Below are positions 11,823 to 23,406 of a stretch of DNA of 64,000 bases, in pieces. Within the stretch, counting starts at the first letter, position 1, and each line of letters opens with the position of its first letter. The stretch spans positions 2,795,501 through 2,859,500 of the forward strand of contig JARFIW010000588.1 in the NCBI GenBank assembly GCA_036346225.1, written 5' to 3'. The notes beneath the pieces are model-generated. The model did not search any database. It saw only the letters and a list, made by a program, of their open reading frames with translations, and was not told the DNA's origin. The position numbers and the translations under genes are program-made. This DNA comes from Platerodrilus igneus. Its lineage: Eukaryota; Arthropoda; Insecta; Coleoptera; Lycidae.

Positions 11823-12550
11823 TGTTACGTGCCAATCAAATTGGCCCTTAAACACGTATTAGTTTAATTTTGATGTGCGGAAGTTTCGCGCCACAATTTC
11901 AAAAGACTAGGCGCGTATTTCCGGTACGTCACAGTGCGTTGCGCCAGATCGCGCGGCGCGAGTGGAGTAGGGGAAAAAGTGGTGAGAAGTTTCCTGTGCT
12001 CTCTATAACGTGGCTTTTTAGCCCGTACCTTCGAGTGGAGTGGACGCTTTGAGGTATCGTATCGTGCTTATCTAATCTATGTAGATTTCCTTTGCCTAAT
12101 TGTCTTTGTTTGTCGCCTTATACCTTGTTTCCTTATCCGATCCCTGCATAGGTAGAACAATTTGCAGCCACCTAGGGCGAACCGTACTGCACGACCCTGG
12201 ATGACGAGCTCATGATTGCCGGAGCTGGTCCAAACGCTTTGGAAGAGCGTCGGGAGTCACCATCTTTAACTACCGCAAAAGGGCCTTTAGTAGCCTGATG
12301 GACTTGGAATAGAAGCCAACTTTAACCCAGAGACATATTCATGTGAGTAATTGCATTAGAATATACTGCCTTAACTTTATATATTTTTCCGATAATTACG
12401 TCGTAATTTGTGCATTGGTGACGTCATTGGTAGATGAGCACGCCCAAAATCTGTATAAGATTAGCGCTACCAACTACCGGTGGTGTTTAGTAAACCCCGC
12501 TTCCGGTGTTGTATTTATCGAACTTTTAAATGTAATTACCGTTTTAAATG
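11823..12550 (+). repeat. Probable diverged solo LTR of the same family (right edge uncertain)
   Basis: Starts TGTTACGTGCC, like the other LTRs. It follows the same internal plan: a GC-rich block with CGCGCGG words (about 11940-11960), a TGTAGATTTCCTTTGCC-like pyrimidine segment, a CATGTGAGTAATT donor-like motif at 12343, then a CTACCAACTACCGGTGGTG stretch that parallels the GTTGCCAACTGTGG end segment of the gypsy LTRs. Sequence identity is low and no TAACA end is visible, so the right edge is approximate. A first exon of an unknown gene with its own GC-rich promoter is the alternative reading. Confidence 0.45.
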
Positions 12551-13734
12551 TAAGATGATCCAATGTCGTTGTTATTAAGCTAATTTTTATAAAATAATTC
12601 TTACTACTTCTCTACATTGTTACAGAAACTAAAATAACAATAAACTAACCTTGCATCGATGATATGCTACTTAAACTATGTTAATTAGAACAATTTATTC
12701 CTTAAAACTTGTATCAAAATGATTGACATAAGTTTCCCACAAACTTTCTTAGTCGACGTAAAGAACTCGAGTGCGAAATTGCTTCTAATATTTAATGATA
12801 AGTAAGTAATTTAAAAGAATGTAGTCACTCTTGTGTCTTACTTTAAAATGTACATAAATAGTTCGTATAAACATTGTTTCGAGAATTTAGTTTACAAAAA
12901 ATATTCAAGTTGCAAGTATTCTGAGATAGTAAATTAGAAAGTTAAAATTATTTTCATAAATTCGAATTAAAATTACAAATCTAATGATTGTCACTACTTA
13001 CTAGTCTAGTATCCTAGAAGTACAATAACCACCAAGAAGGTTTTACTGGTGAATAGGGTAATTAGTACTCATCAAATAAAACTACACAGACACCTTGTTG
13101 TTTTTTACTTTCGTCATTAGCTATTATCTTAACTTGTCCACGTGCTAGATGACTGGTTAATAAACTTGGTTGTTTGTGTGTATTTTATAACTAAAGAAAA
13201 GTTCGATCTTATATTTACCACCCGTGTTAGTTCTTTATTATTACTACTACAGAAATAAATCAAGGAAAACAGACAAGGCTAAAATAACTATTCTTTATTA
13301 AGTATATAGATAACTTACTAGTCAAAAAATGTATACTAATTTTTGTTGTAGGTGACTTTTTTCTAAGATATGATTGCAAGTTTCGCTTCAAACTTGTTCC
13401 CAGATACATAATGACAAGACAAAATAATATTTTGCTAACATGCAACTGTTCACACTATTTCAAGTTTTTTTTCTCTACCTTACAATAACTATATTGGTAA
13501 ACGAATTCAATATCATTTCAAAAACATTTTTTTCAAAGCGTAAGCTAGCGATGGGTAACATTGACTGAGTGGTAATATTAACATATTTTCATAAGCTGAA
13601 ACCAGTTATTACACTTTCAGGTCATAGTTTATGCAGTGCATCTCTCGATTTGAGTAACGAATGCTTGGTTTGTTACGTTCATTTCTGGCAATAAAACCAT
13701 ATTCGGTATTTGGTTATTTCATATACATAAATTC
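12551..13734. other. Non-coding stretch
   Basis: AT-rich with no supported gene. Nothing repeated elsewhere in the window was noticed before the RepZ homology begins near 13735. Confidence 0.45.
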
Positions 13735-14400
13735 CCTTTCCATTCTTAAATTCTCCAACAATACTCTATATAGTGTACCTGTTCAGAATAAGCCTGCTTT
13801 AACATAATTTTAACTCAAATCCACTTTGCTTTTAAAACGAAAATTTATTCGATAAATTAAATAGTCAATACCTTGTTTTAGGTATCTGGTAATTTGTTAA
13901 ACATTCCGATAACGTATAATTGCTTTCTCTTGTGTTTCCTATTTAATGACTTGTCGAAATAATAGATCCTACTATTAGTTGATAGCGTGTTTTCCAGTTT
14001 GCTAATCGTGCTTTTGATAATGCAAGGATTGCAGTTAGAACTCGTGTTATTTGAACCCATTTTTTAATTTGATTCTGCAGCTTGTGCGTTGAAATATTTT
14101 CTACATTATTCGTCACAGTACTTCAAAAGCAATGCACGTTTTTTTGTTCGACAAGTAGGTGGTATCTTGCATGTATTGGTGAGTTTTCCTGGGCTTACCC
14201 ATTCTAATCAGATTCTCTTTTTAGCTCTTAGTTGCAGGCCAAAGGGTTCTTTCTTTATGTAGGACCAACTGCTCGTTGACGTAGACCAACTGCTTTTGTC
14301 TGTAGACCGCTGCTGCAGTTATGGTGAGAGGGCGAATGAATCCTGACTACCGTGGTGTTGCTGTGCTGACTCAACCCCTACGGATTGCAAGGTAAGTATC
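13735..14400 (+). repeat. RepZ, copy 1 (isolated)
   Basis: Homologous to 33765-34320 and 41500-42060. Shared landmarks, in order, are CTTAAATTCT(T/C)CAACAA, ACCTGTTCAGAATAAGCC, AATACCTTGTTTTAGGTAT, GTTAAACATTCCGATAAC, and GTGTTTTCCAGTTT followed by AATCG. The right part ends in a strong donor-like CAAGGTAAGTATCC at 14388-14401. No protein is encoded. The other two copies lie next to a USP pseudogene and a Penelope-like element, and this one does not. Confidence 0.65.
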
Positions 14401-14645
14401 CAGTATCGACTAGCTCGATGCGCTCGACTAGCCTATTCAAAGAATCTTCGACGTAATGGGTAAATGGTGCCCAACGTAGTCCCAAAGGGACTACAAGCCA
14501 CTTCTAGTAATATTTTAAATGTAATGTTCTGATGAACAAATTCTATACTGTAAGGTAGTCTGAAATATTACACTATTGTTTTAATGTTCTTTATGTAAGT
14601 GACATGTCCAATGTATAAATTATTTACCGAGGACTAATAGAATTT

Positions 14646-15330
14646 GAATTTGAAAATAAACAAAAATAAAACTAAAGTTCTAGTATGCAAAAGGGGGGAA
14701 AATAGATAAAAAACAAGAATACAAATAGGTAACGAGAACAAGAGATTAATGATTTCTGCTATCTAGGAAGCCAAATAACACAAGATGGGAAACCATAAAA
14801 GATATAAAACAAAGATTAGCACAAGGTTGTGCTACATTTAAAAAGCAACTACTGTGTGTAAAGATAACGAACATAGAAACAAGGAAAAGATTGCTTAAAA
14901 CATATGTGTAGAGCACACCACTGTATGGCTGTGAAGCCTGGACAGTAGGAGAAGCGGACAAAGATAGAAGCCTTTGAAATGTGGTGATACAGACGTATAA
15001 TGAAAATATCATGGACAGACACAGTTAAGAACAAATAGGTACTAGAAATGGTAGGAGAACAAAGAAATATGTGGAAAACAGTAAAAAATAAGAGAGATAG
15101 GATGTGATAAGCCACATACTAAGACAAGGGAATAGCGCAGAATATATTAGAAGCAGAGATAGAAAAAAAGAGAAGTAGAGGAAGACCGAGATTAGACTAT
15201 TGCACACAGATAGTGAAAGATGTAGGATGTGGGAATTTCAGGAAAATGTGTAGGCTAGCTCAGAATAGAAATCGTTGGAAGTACGCATCCAACAAGTCCC
15301 AAGATGGAAAAACTAATGACGAAAAAAATA
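14646..15330 (+). pseudogene. C-terminal part of a non-LTR retrotransposon endonuclease/RT
   Basis: Translated across several stops, the stretch reads like the C-terminal third of the insect endonuclease-reverse transcriptase proteins: NDFCYLGSQIT, a run of Lys/Arg-rich helices, TRKRLLKTYV, LYGCEAWTVG, EAFEMWCYRRI, SWTDTVKN, GHILRQGN, RGRPRLDY and a final DVGCGNFRKMCRLAQNR. These blocks follow the catalytic fingers/palm of LINE RTs, which are missing, so the copy is 5' truncated. Stops and small indels break it in several places. It is the most complete example of a family that recurs at 15.6, 18.6, 19.0, 25.2, 62.1 and 63.4 kb. Confidence 0.8.
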
Positions 15331-15994
15331 ACTACTTAAACCTGATGATTATTATAAACAACTACAGGTATTGGTCTTGTGATATTCTCAACTATTGTTT
15401 ATTGTACGAAAGTATTTCCTGGAAAACTATTAATTTGGCAAATGTCTAAGTGTTGGGGGATCCTAGGCAATCATAGGCTGCTTAACCCCCTTCACATACC
15501 ACTGAATCTTGGTAAAATAAGGCATATAATTAGAAAACAATAGAAGGAGAACCGAGCTATATAATAGGCTGTTGTGGAAATTTTAGGGAACTGTGTAGGC
15601 TAGCTCAGAACATAAATAAGTGGAGGTACGTGTCCAACCGGTTTCAAGACTGAAAATCTAATGACGAAAAAATAAGTACACTTAAATCTGATGATTATTA
15701 TAAACAACTACAGGTGTTGGTTGTGAAATATTTTCAAATAATGTTGATTGTGTGAAATGATACATTGGAAAAACTATTAATTCGACAAATGTTCAAGTGC
15801 TGGGGAACTCCCCCCCACATACCATTAAATTTCGGGGAAATAGGGTATATAACTGTAAAACAATAGAAGGTGACCCAACTGCATCTAACAAGAAAGAACA
15901 GAGAAACAACAGAGAACAAGAAAGAGATAGAAATCTTCTGGAATGTTGTGCTTCAGATGTATAAGGATGATACGATGGACAGACAAGGTTAATA
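15331..15994 (+). mobile_element. LINE-derived composite: linker, LINE tail, linker, LINE middle
   Basis: After the first LINE tail a linker (ATCTGATGATTATTATAAACAACTACAG type) leads to about 130 bp of anonymous sequence. A second LINE tail (GGAACTGTGTAGGCTAGCTC, near 15590) follows, then the same linker again and the start of the next copy. This copy breaks at 15994, where a DNA element has inserted. It resumes at 18618. Confidence 0.65.
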
Positions 15995-16873
15995 CAGGGT
16001 GTCTACTAGAACAACTGAATAAAAATTCGGTACCTTTTATGTACTTTTTAGTACCCCAATTGAAAAAATGTACTTTTTTTTGCATGAAAAACGAAAAAGA
16101 AGCATGATCAAAACAATCACATACTTTAATTAGTTTAGAATACATACATAAAAAAATGAAAAATTACATGATAGATGCGAAACAAACTTTTGTTAAGGTT
16201 AGTGCGGAGCCAATCCCGCACATGACGAGAGCAGGAAGAATACATACAACAATAAAGTGCATAGAAAGTATTTTTTTTTACTACTAACTTGAGAAGTGGC
16301 CATTATTTACTCCATTGCTTGAAAGATAAGTTGTTCTTCTTTCCCTAAGTTAATACTAACAGTCAAAGTACCTAGGTCAATAATGAAAAAACGCTTACTA
16401 TTCTAGTCAAATGACGTTTAATACTACCAATCAACATATTTTAGTTTGACAGATTGCCTGTGTAAAACTTCTAGACCAATTTGTCAGTAACCTGAAACTT
16501 TAAATATTTATTTATATTAACTTACTGAAAAGTCAAAAACAATTTTTTTCCGATATTTTTGTAGTTTTTTTTTTCGTAGCATTCTTTAAACTTATCTGGT
16601 AACAAATCAAAACTAGCAGTGTTTACAAGTTGTGCAAGCACAGGTCAGGTCCCATTTATTTCTATTTCTGAGCCACTATCACCCATTTTTATATATAATA
16701 CTTAAACCAATTAAAACTACTTCAAGTACCTTACAACTTTTTATAATTTGACCTACACTGACATCCAGCTTACTTAGTATTTTAAAAACTTAAAAATAAT
16801 TTCGACTTCCTAATATAACGATCTAAACTAACAAAATTTTTACATTTTAGTGTTAGTAGTAAAAAAAATTCTA

Positions 16874-16993
16874 TATATACCTCGGTTGAGAAGTGAAATT
16901 GTAAATCTCGCACCTTATATCCATCGGCGCTTTACGCTTCAGAATATAAAAGTGCTCGATTTATAATTGATCATTTCTCAACCTAGGTATATA
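16874..16993. mobile_element. Palindromic foldback MITE, about 120 bp
   Basis: The arms TATATACCTCGGTTGAGAAG and the reverse complement of CTCAACCTAGGTATATA pair almost fully. Pairing continues inward (AAATTGTAAATC with GATTTATAATT, and GCAC with GTGC), leaving a small central loop around CATCGGCGCTTTACG. The whole unit is one imperfect hairpin with arms of about 50 bp, typical of TA-flanked foldback MITEs. Confidence 0.75.
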
Positions 16994-18083
16994 ACATACT
17001 ATTATTTAGGTATTTTTCAGTCAAATTTTTTTTAAACTTTTTAACACATCTGTAACCACAATCCACACTCCTCTTAAGGGTCGCACAGAGTGTACGCGAA
17101 TGATACGGTTTCTAAACGTGTTGAAATGTAATTCTGTGTTGAACAGTGCTATAACTAAAGAGAATACACAGAATGAACATTCTCCGAATGTCCTTGCGAC
17201 GACCAATAGTTGAGTTTGTTTTAATTTTTTGACACTGAAACGTTTCATCACCGTATCGTTCGCGTACATCCTCGGAGCATTGATGAAGGTTGCTCCTGCT
17301 CCTTGTTAGCTATACACTCATAATTTGCTTGTTTTGTTGCATTTCTTAAACTTTCTGAAATGCAAATTGTGGCTTAAGTTTTATAAACAATATTTTTATT
17401 CAGTAATTTTGTGTTTGTGTAATTTTAACAACAGAGTGATTGCGCCAAAGAGAACACGTCAAATGGACTTTTTATTGAAACCACTATAAGATCGTTGTTC
17501 GCGTTTTAATTATATGCAGTTATAAGTTGTGCTCTACCTAATTTCAGAGGCACAAACCACCACTGGTAATGATTAAAGAAAAAATTCAACTCAATGAATG
17601 ACCTAGAGAGATCGTGTTAGTTCGCGTTGTGGATGACACTCACATTAACAATAGATATCGGGTATTTGAACTAAAATGTTAAAACAAAACAATAATTGCA
17701 AAAGTAGGAGAGAGTGGAAAACTATCGAAATGCATGTTGTTGGCTAGCAAATTAGAATACAGATAGGAATTTTTGAAATAATTATTATTTATATTCTGCT
17801 AACAAGTCTACAAATTTCACAGCTGAACTGCGTTTTAAAAGTAATTTAGAGGTCATGCTTCTTATTGACGTTTTTAATAAGTTAAAAATGAAATATTAAT
17901 TAAGATTTTATTGGTCGTTGCTAAAATGCTGAATCTTCCAGCAAAAATTAACACAAATCACTTAATAGAGAAGAATGGATCTAACCTAAAGAGAGATTTC
18001 ATGTAATTTGTTTTAATTAACGATGTATTTACGGTTTTTGTACTCGTTTGGTCAGTTTTTACTAATACAACATTTCTAACAGT

Positions 18084-18228
18084 CAGTGGGGTAACGTTCA
18101 CCGCCCCGCGGCAAGGGTGAGGTCCAGTCTGTAAAAGGGCCCTGCGGCAACTACAGATATAACTTAAGCTTCAGAATTTAATTTAATATTTCTTGCGGGG
18201 CACCCAACAGTTTTGAATTACACCACTG
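18084..18228. mobile_element. hAT-type MITE, 145 bp, with perfect 8 bp TSD
   Basis: The terminal inverted repeats CAGTGGGGTAA and TTACACCACTG (one mismatch) are of the hAT consensus. They are flanked directly on both sides by the identical 8-mer CTAACAGT (18076-18083 and 18229-18236). An 8 bp duplication is the hallmark of hAT transposition. The interior is GC-richer and non-coding. It is nested in the 2.6 kb DNA element, so it is younger than that element. Confidence 0.92.
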
Positions 18229-18617
18229 CTAACAGTAAGCTAACCTGCACACTATTTTCCGATATTTTCCTTATGTACCCCATAAAATGGTCGGCATTTT
18301 AGCAACCGTGGTTTTATTCAGATCAAGTAGTAACCTCGAATCGATTCGTGCAAAAACAGAGCACGTCAATAATTTTTTTAACTCTCTGCATCCCAGGCCA
18401 AAGCAGGTTAAAAATAAAAAATATTGTTTATTTTATTTTATACACACAATGAAATATTGCAAAATAGAATTAAGATTTTCTCTATGTGTCTAAAACAGAT
18501 GCATAATTTCCATACGCAAAGTGTAAATTACACACTTTTTCCACATTTTCGGACTTGCGTTACAAAATCAGCACTTTTTCAGTACTTTCAGGATTTTCGG
18601 TACCCGTAGACACCCTG

Positions 18618-18928
18618 TGATAACAAATAGGTTATAGAAACAGTAGAGGAATAAGGCTATCTGTAGAAAACAAAAGAAAATAAATTTGGGGAAACAGAAG
18701 GGCGGGATATGTTCAAAGGCATTTTTGGGGAATAGTATGGGATATATTACAGGCAAAAATAGGAAAAAGAAAGTAGAAAAAGAGGTCGACCAAGATCAGA
18801 TTTTTGAACGCAGATAGTGATAGATGCAGACTGTGCAAATTTCAGGGAAATGTGTGGGTTAATTTAGAATGAGAAACATGTGGGTACGCGACTAACCTGT
18901 TCCAGAACTGAAGACCTAATGATGATGA
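18618..18928 (+). mobile_element. LINE copy resumed after the DNA element, with (ATG)n tail
   Basis: Continues the copy broken at 15994 (ATAACAAATAGGTTATAG ...). It ends in GACCTAATGATGATGATGATGA, the microsatellite-like 3' end of this LINE family. The next copy begins directly after it. Confidence 0.75.
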
Positions 18929-19282
18929 TGATGAGGGTATATAACTGTAAAACAATAGAAGGAGACCGAACTGCATCAAACTAGAAAGAACAGAGCATAT
19001 GATGAAAGACAACAAACATAAAACAAAAAGTTATTTAAAGCATATGTGTGGAGCACAGCACAGTATGTCTATGAAATAGGAGCAGTAGGAAAGCAGACAG
19101 AAAGAGATAGAAAGCCTTCTGGAATGTTGTGCTTCAGATGTATAAGGATGATAGCATGGACAGACAAAGTTAATAACAAATGATTATAGAAATAGTAGAG
19201 AATAAAAATATCTGTGAAAAACAAAAAAATAGGAGATATAAAAGGGCAGGATACGTTCTACGGCATTTTTTGGGAATAGTAT

Positions 19283-19285
<3 letters not shown>
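18929..19285 (+). mobile_element. LINE composite copy, left part before the (TA)n insertion
   Basis: Starts with the conserved composite segment (ATAACTGTAAAACAATAGAAG ... GACCGAACTGCATC), continues into the LINE (AAAGCATATGTGTGGAGCAC) and stops inside GGGAATAGTATGGGATATA. Other copies (18.7 and 63.9 kb) read on as TATTACA(A/G)GC. The remaining 3' part is found 5.96 kb away at 25241. Confidence 0.75.
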
Positions 19286-19320
<35 letters not shown>

Positions 19321-19323
<3 letters not shown>

Positions 19324-21107
19324 CTCAAATTTAGACCAGGGTAGAAAATTAAATAACGACATCAAATAATTTTAATCACCTTGTATAAAGAAACAAATAG
19401 AAATTACGTGCGAAATTTATATTAATTAATTCAATTTTTAAGTAACGGGTATTAAACAAAGTGAACAAATAATAATTAATATTTAATTAGTATTCGCTAA
19501 AAATTAAAGGGTAGAAGTCAATGCCATTCATTATTATTTTAATTGGAGTTAATTGAACGATTATTAAGGTATAATATGCATAAAAGCTTTTAAAAACCCA
19601 ATAATATCCAAATCGTAGAAGTATTACGATTGAACACCTACGTATTTTTAAAATATCACATTCTCTTTAATTTGTTTGGATAAACATGAAAATTCTGCGT
19701 ATATTGCAAACGGTCGGATAAACCGTAGCTTATATTAAAATAAGAATCCATGTGGATTGAAATAACCGATAGTAAAGAATATCGATTTGTACCACTCAGA
19801 CCAGATTAGGAAGAGACGAATAAAACAGGTAAAATAGAGACACGGATAATAAAAGGCGTGATTTGAGCAACGTCACGAGGAAACGATTGGCTGAAATAAG
19901 AGGCAGATATGAGAGGTGGAAACAACAATTTCTATACAAAATTAGTTAGTTGTTTGCAGACGCGTTGCGAGGCGTGTAAAAAATTCTTAGATTTTCAACT
20001 GGCGCGAGTGCAAATTTTGTAGAATCGCGTGCCGAGCTGTCGAAAAGGGAACAGAATGCGAAATTCCAAAAATTGTCCGTTGAGGTACAAAACCGACGTG
20101 CAAGCAGGCCATTATATAAACCCGTGTTTATATGAGTTTCGCTCTCTTAGATTTTCGATTTTTATTCAATACTTTAAACAGTTTGGCTCTTAGATTTTTG
20201 ATTTTATTGAATACTTTAAAATAGTTTGCTCTTTATTTTTTGATGTTATACGATACTGCAAGCAGAATACGTGCTACGATAGAAAAGATAGATAAGTAGC
20301 GATAAATAAATACATTTAAGTATGCAGCTTTGTATAGCGTGGACGAATTATGAATTGCTTTGCTAATTTTCGGGGATATACATAGATGAGTTCCTGAGAA
20401 GTCCTGAACCAATTTAGACGAATGGTGGTGTACAAAAATTTTAAAAGCGTTCAGAATCTGAAGCCGTAAACATAAACCAGCTGGAATGGTGGAATTAGCA
20501 AGTGCGATGTGCATTGAAGTCACGAGTGCAGTAACCTTCAGGTAAATTATACTATTTTGTTCGAACTTTGATGTTTTGGTGTGTGTTGAATATCTTTATA
20601 ATTTGTTTGATAAAGATGGACAGTAGTGAATTTGTATAACCAACAAATTTGAATTTTAAGGTAAAATTTTCTTGTTTAAGTAGAAAGGAGTATTTAGCAG
20701 TTTATGTTTTGATTATGATGAAAATTTGGGTATGTCTTTGAGCTCAATTAGACGAACCTGTTTAATTAACGTAAAGGGGTGGAAGATGCTCCCTTTTATT
20801 CAGACTTAGGTCTGCACATATTGTTAACTACATTAGTATGCATCCTACAAGGACTTTAATTCTGGATGCATATTAAAATGATGACAAATTTAAACTTGGA
20901 ATTTTATTATACTGATATTTATGCTGAAATTTAATTTTGAAATTTTAATGTATTATGAATATTGATGTAAATAGAGTTAACGTTGATGTTTGTGGTAGGA
21001 ATGTTTTTTTTTTATGAATGAGGATGAAAGTTTTAACTAGGTGAGCAGCTGAGGCAGAAAGAGTAAAGAGGCGATTATCAGAAGAGATTCAAAGGAGGGT
21101 TTCACAG

Positions 21108-21110
<3 letters not shown>
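19321..21110 (+). repeat. Composite unit U1, copy 1
   Basis: Begins TTACTCAAATTTAGACCAGG, the same as 42549. It carries GATTGGCTG (a CCAAT-box word) near 19884, CCATTATATAAACCCG (TATA-like) near 20110, and AACCTTCAGGTAAATTATAC (5' splice-site-like) at about 20534-20553. The splice-site-like motif and its surroundings are nearly unchanged in the other copy (44009-44028). No coding capacity is seen. Confidence 0.65.
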
Positions 21111-21141
<31 letters not shown>

Positions 21142-21147
21142 CTGTGA
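21102..21147. repeat. Palindrome with expanded (TA)n centre
   Basis: TCACAGCAA, then about 29 bp of (TA)n, then TTGCTGTGA. The outer 9-mers are perfect inverted complements. In the other copy of the unit (44641-44664) the same palindrome has only a 6 bp TA centre, so this tract has expanded. Confidence 0.9.
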
Positions 21148-23383
21148 TAAGGGGTTGTTTGAGGGTGTATTTTATAGTAAAGGTCGTTTAGGAATTAGAA
21201 ATTATAATAGGAAGCAGAAAACTGCATTTATTTAATAGAAAATCGAGAAATGAAGATAGTTTGTAAATATAAGCAGTCAACACCCTGTATATAAAGTATA
21301 AGTAGTTTTAAGCGACGCAAATAGACACACGAAGACGCATAGTTAGCGTACAAACAAGGAAGACATGCATTAGGTAAATAGTAAATATTTAACACCCTGT
21401 AGATAGAGTTTTAGTTAATTTAGGTAAGGCAAAGAACGATATTTTTCAGTGGAAGCATGCGTATTTTGTAAGTAAACATAATAAAGTGTAATTAAACACG
21501 CATTCGAATGAGTTCCAAACAATTAGCTTAATACGGAGATAAGAAACAGAGCTTCGAGAAGCATAGTGTAAATGCGTACAAGTAGTTAATAATTGTGATA
21601 AAGAAAGGTGATTAAAAATTGCGTAAATAACAAGCAGATATGAAAATTAAAAGTCGAATTGCATCAGTTGTTTATGTACAACATGGAAAAGCGATTAGAT
21701 TAGTCAAAACACCGCATGTTTGATAACAAGGCACCTGCGAGCAGGCCACAATTATTTGAAAGCAAATAATGTTACATCAGAAACTACTTTAAATGCAAAG
21801 ATTTGATTGGTTAAAATTAGCGACGAGCTTGTAGACCTTACCCACTGACGGAGTAGGAGATCAATGATATATTAACAGGGACAGTGATAACGAACTCAGT
21901 TTTCAACTCAACAAAGGCCGAGGTGCGCCACTCTGAAACAAAGTGTGATACATAATAATAATTTAAAGTGAAAAGTTGTATTAGTGCGACTAAGATGAAA
22001 ATTATGATTGCCGATTAAACGTAAGTAGATTTTGGGGAATTTATTTGAACTAAAACACAATAATAATAGGGCTCCGAGTCCGGGGAGAATAATAAGAAAT
22101 CCAAGTTCGGGGAGAAGAATAATAATACAATTTCTAAGTCTGGGGAAATTGATGAGAATAAATTCTGAGAAAAAGTAATAAATCGAAATGAGACGACAAT
22201 AATTTGGGGTACATAAGTCTAAGTTTAATAATGGTAGTGCAGAGGGTGATGGCAATAATTTAAATGCAATGGTTCAAGCGTGTGGATAGACAATATTTCG
22301 AATGGGCATGTAATAATTATGAAATGGGGGGAAAATAATTTTTATCCAAATGGATAATAGAATGCATGGAAAATATTAACTGATAATGGATGCGTCAATT
22401 GCGAGAAGGAAATAGCGAAGAAATAGACCAGGTTAGATTTTTTAGTTATAAGACATTATTTTTCAATTTTTTTATTTGAATATTGAATTTGCTTAATATA
22501 AATGAATGTGAGGAAGTCAACAAAACAGAGGACTTGCATACGTATAAAGTGTGTTATATGATAAAAGGTTTTGAACGTTCCAAGCTTTTTTTTTATAAAA
22601 ACAATAGATTTTTTTTTGGTGACTTTAGATAGATTAAAAAGTATATGATTTTTGATAAATGAGATTTACAACATTATTTAATTAAAATGTGTATTTTAAA
22701 TAATTTACAAAAACCGTACATAATATTTGTTTCATTATATAGAATCGAATTAACTTCATTTTATAATTCTAAATAAATGCCAGTCGAGGTCATAAGATAA
22801 AGATAATGGGAGTGATTTGATAATTTACACAATAAAGGAGGAGCTATAAGTTGAATACGAAATTGATAACGAGTTGCGGTAACATATCAAGTTTTGTTAT
22901 TGGTCGACAAGGTCGGTTCAAGATAAAATCCAGTTAAGTTCCTGGAGGGAGTTCATAGCAATATTTATATGACATTACATGTGATTTTTCCAATGCTCCA
23001 CCCGAAGGTACTACATTGGCCAGGAAGCGAGTTTTTTTTTTACCTGGAGAATTTTGAATTTTGCCGAACCCTTGCTGTTACAAGCAAGGTAGGGATCTTT
23101 AACGTGCGTGACAACACTCACACACGGGACCTCCATTTTACCTCTCATCCGAACGAGGGTGTATTTTTGCGAAAAATGCTCGCCTAACATTTTTCAAGCG
23201 GACCGTGTCGGGATTCGAACCCGGGACCTTGGGCGTAGTAGTCACACACATACCACTACGCCACGGAGCCGCCTAATATTTATATGACAGCAGAACATCC
23301 GAGATTGGTAAATCCAGTTAATACATAGCAATATTTATATGTCGACCAAATGATGGGGCGCGAATAATTTAGGGAGCATAGCA
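21148..23383 (+). repeat. Composite unit U2, copy 1
   Basis: Homologous to 44665-46559. Shared landmarks are AAGGGGTTG, ACACCCTGTATATAAAGTA (near 21284), a second ACACCCTGTAGATA (near 21391), GATTGGTT near 21805, and GATTGCCGATTAAACGTAAGTA with a GTAAGT donor-like word near 22021. Further shared landmarks are AAATAAATGC(C/T)AG(T/C)CGAGGTCATAAGAT and, near 22895, TTTTGTTATTGGTCGAC. Non-coding. Confidence 0.65.
22974..23274 (-). mobile_element. tRNA-derived SINE, full length, in unit U2
   Basis: Flanked by identical 14 bp direct repeats AATATTTATATGAC (22960-22973 and 23275-23288). On the minus strand it starts GGCGGCTCCGTGGCGTAGTGG, containing an A-box, followed by a B-box GGTTCGAATCC, so the 5' 75 bp is tRNA-related. 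A body of about 170 bp follows with the word CACGCACGTTAAAGATCC, and it ends in a hairpin-like CCAATGTAG ... CATTGG and ATCACATGTAAT rather than poly(A). A second, 5'-truncated copy is at 40137-40382. SINEs are transcribed by RNA polymerase III and mobilised by a partner LINE. Confidence 0.93.
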
Positions 23384-23406
23384 ATATATATATATATATT
23401 GTTATG
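23377..23406. repeat. Palindromic (TA)n joint between U2 and U3
   Basis: CATAGCAA, (TA)n, TTGTTATG: near-perfect inverted arms with a TA centre, the same design as at 21102. It is followed by a run of 12 G at 23411-23422. Confidence 0.8.

Larger units (their letters stand above)
15995..18617. mobile_element. Non-autonomous hAT-like DNA element, 2.6 kb
   Basis: The ends are inverted: CAGGGTGTCTAC at 15995-16006 and GTAGACACCCTG at 18606-18617. It sits inside a LINE copy whose uninterrupted form in this window reads GTTAATAACAAAT. Here the left flank ends TAATA and the right flank begins TGATA, a probable 5 bp duplication with one mismatch. No transposase is encoded. The superfamily call rests only on the CAGGG-type end and is tentative. 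Two smaller palindromic elements lie inside it (16874-16993 and 18084-18228). Confidence 0.7.

Noticed and set aside
11870..12052. 60-codon open frame in a GC-rich block
   Set aside because: Lies in the GC-rich part of a probable LTR; composition explains the lack of stops.
21908..22255. 115-codon minus-strand open frame in unit U2
   Set aside because: Not kept in the homologous copy at about 45.4-45.8 kb and no recognisable domain.
23200..23274. A tRNA gene on the minus strand
   Set aside because: The tRNA-like part is fused to a SINE body and flanked by 14 bp target duplications, so it is a SINE head and not a tRNA gene.
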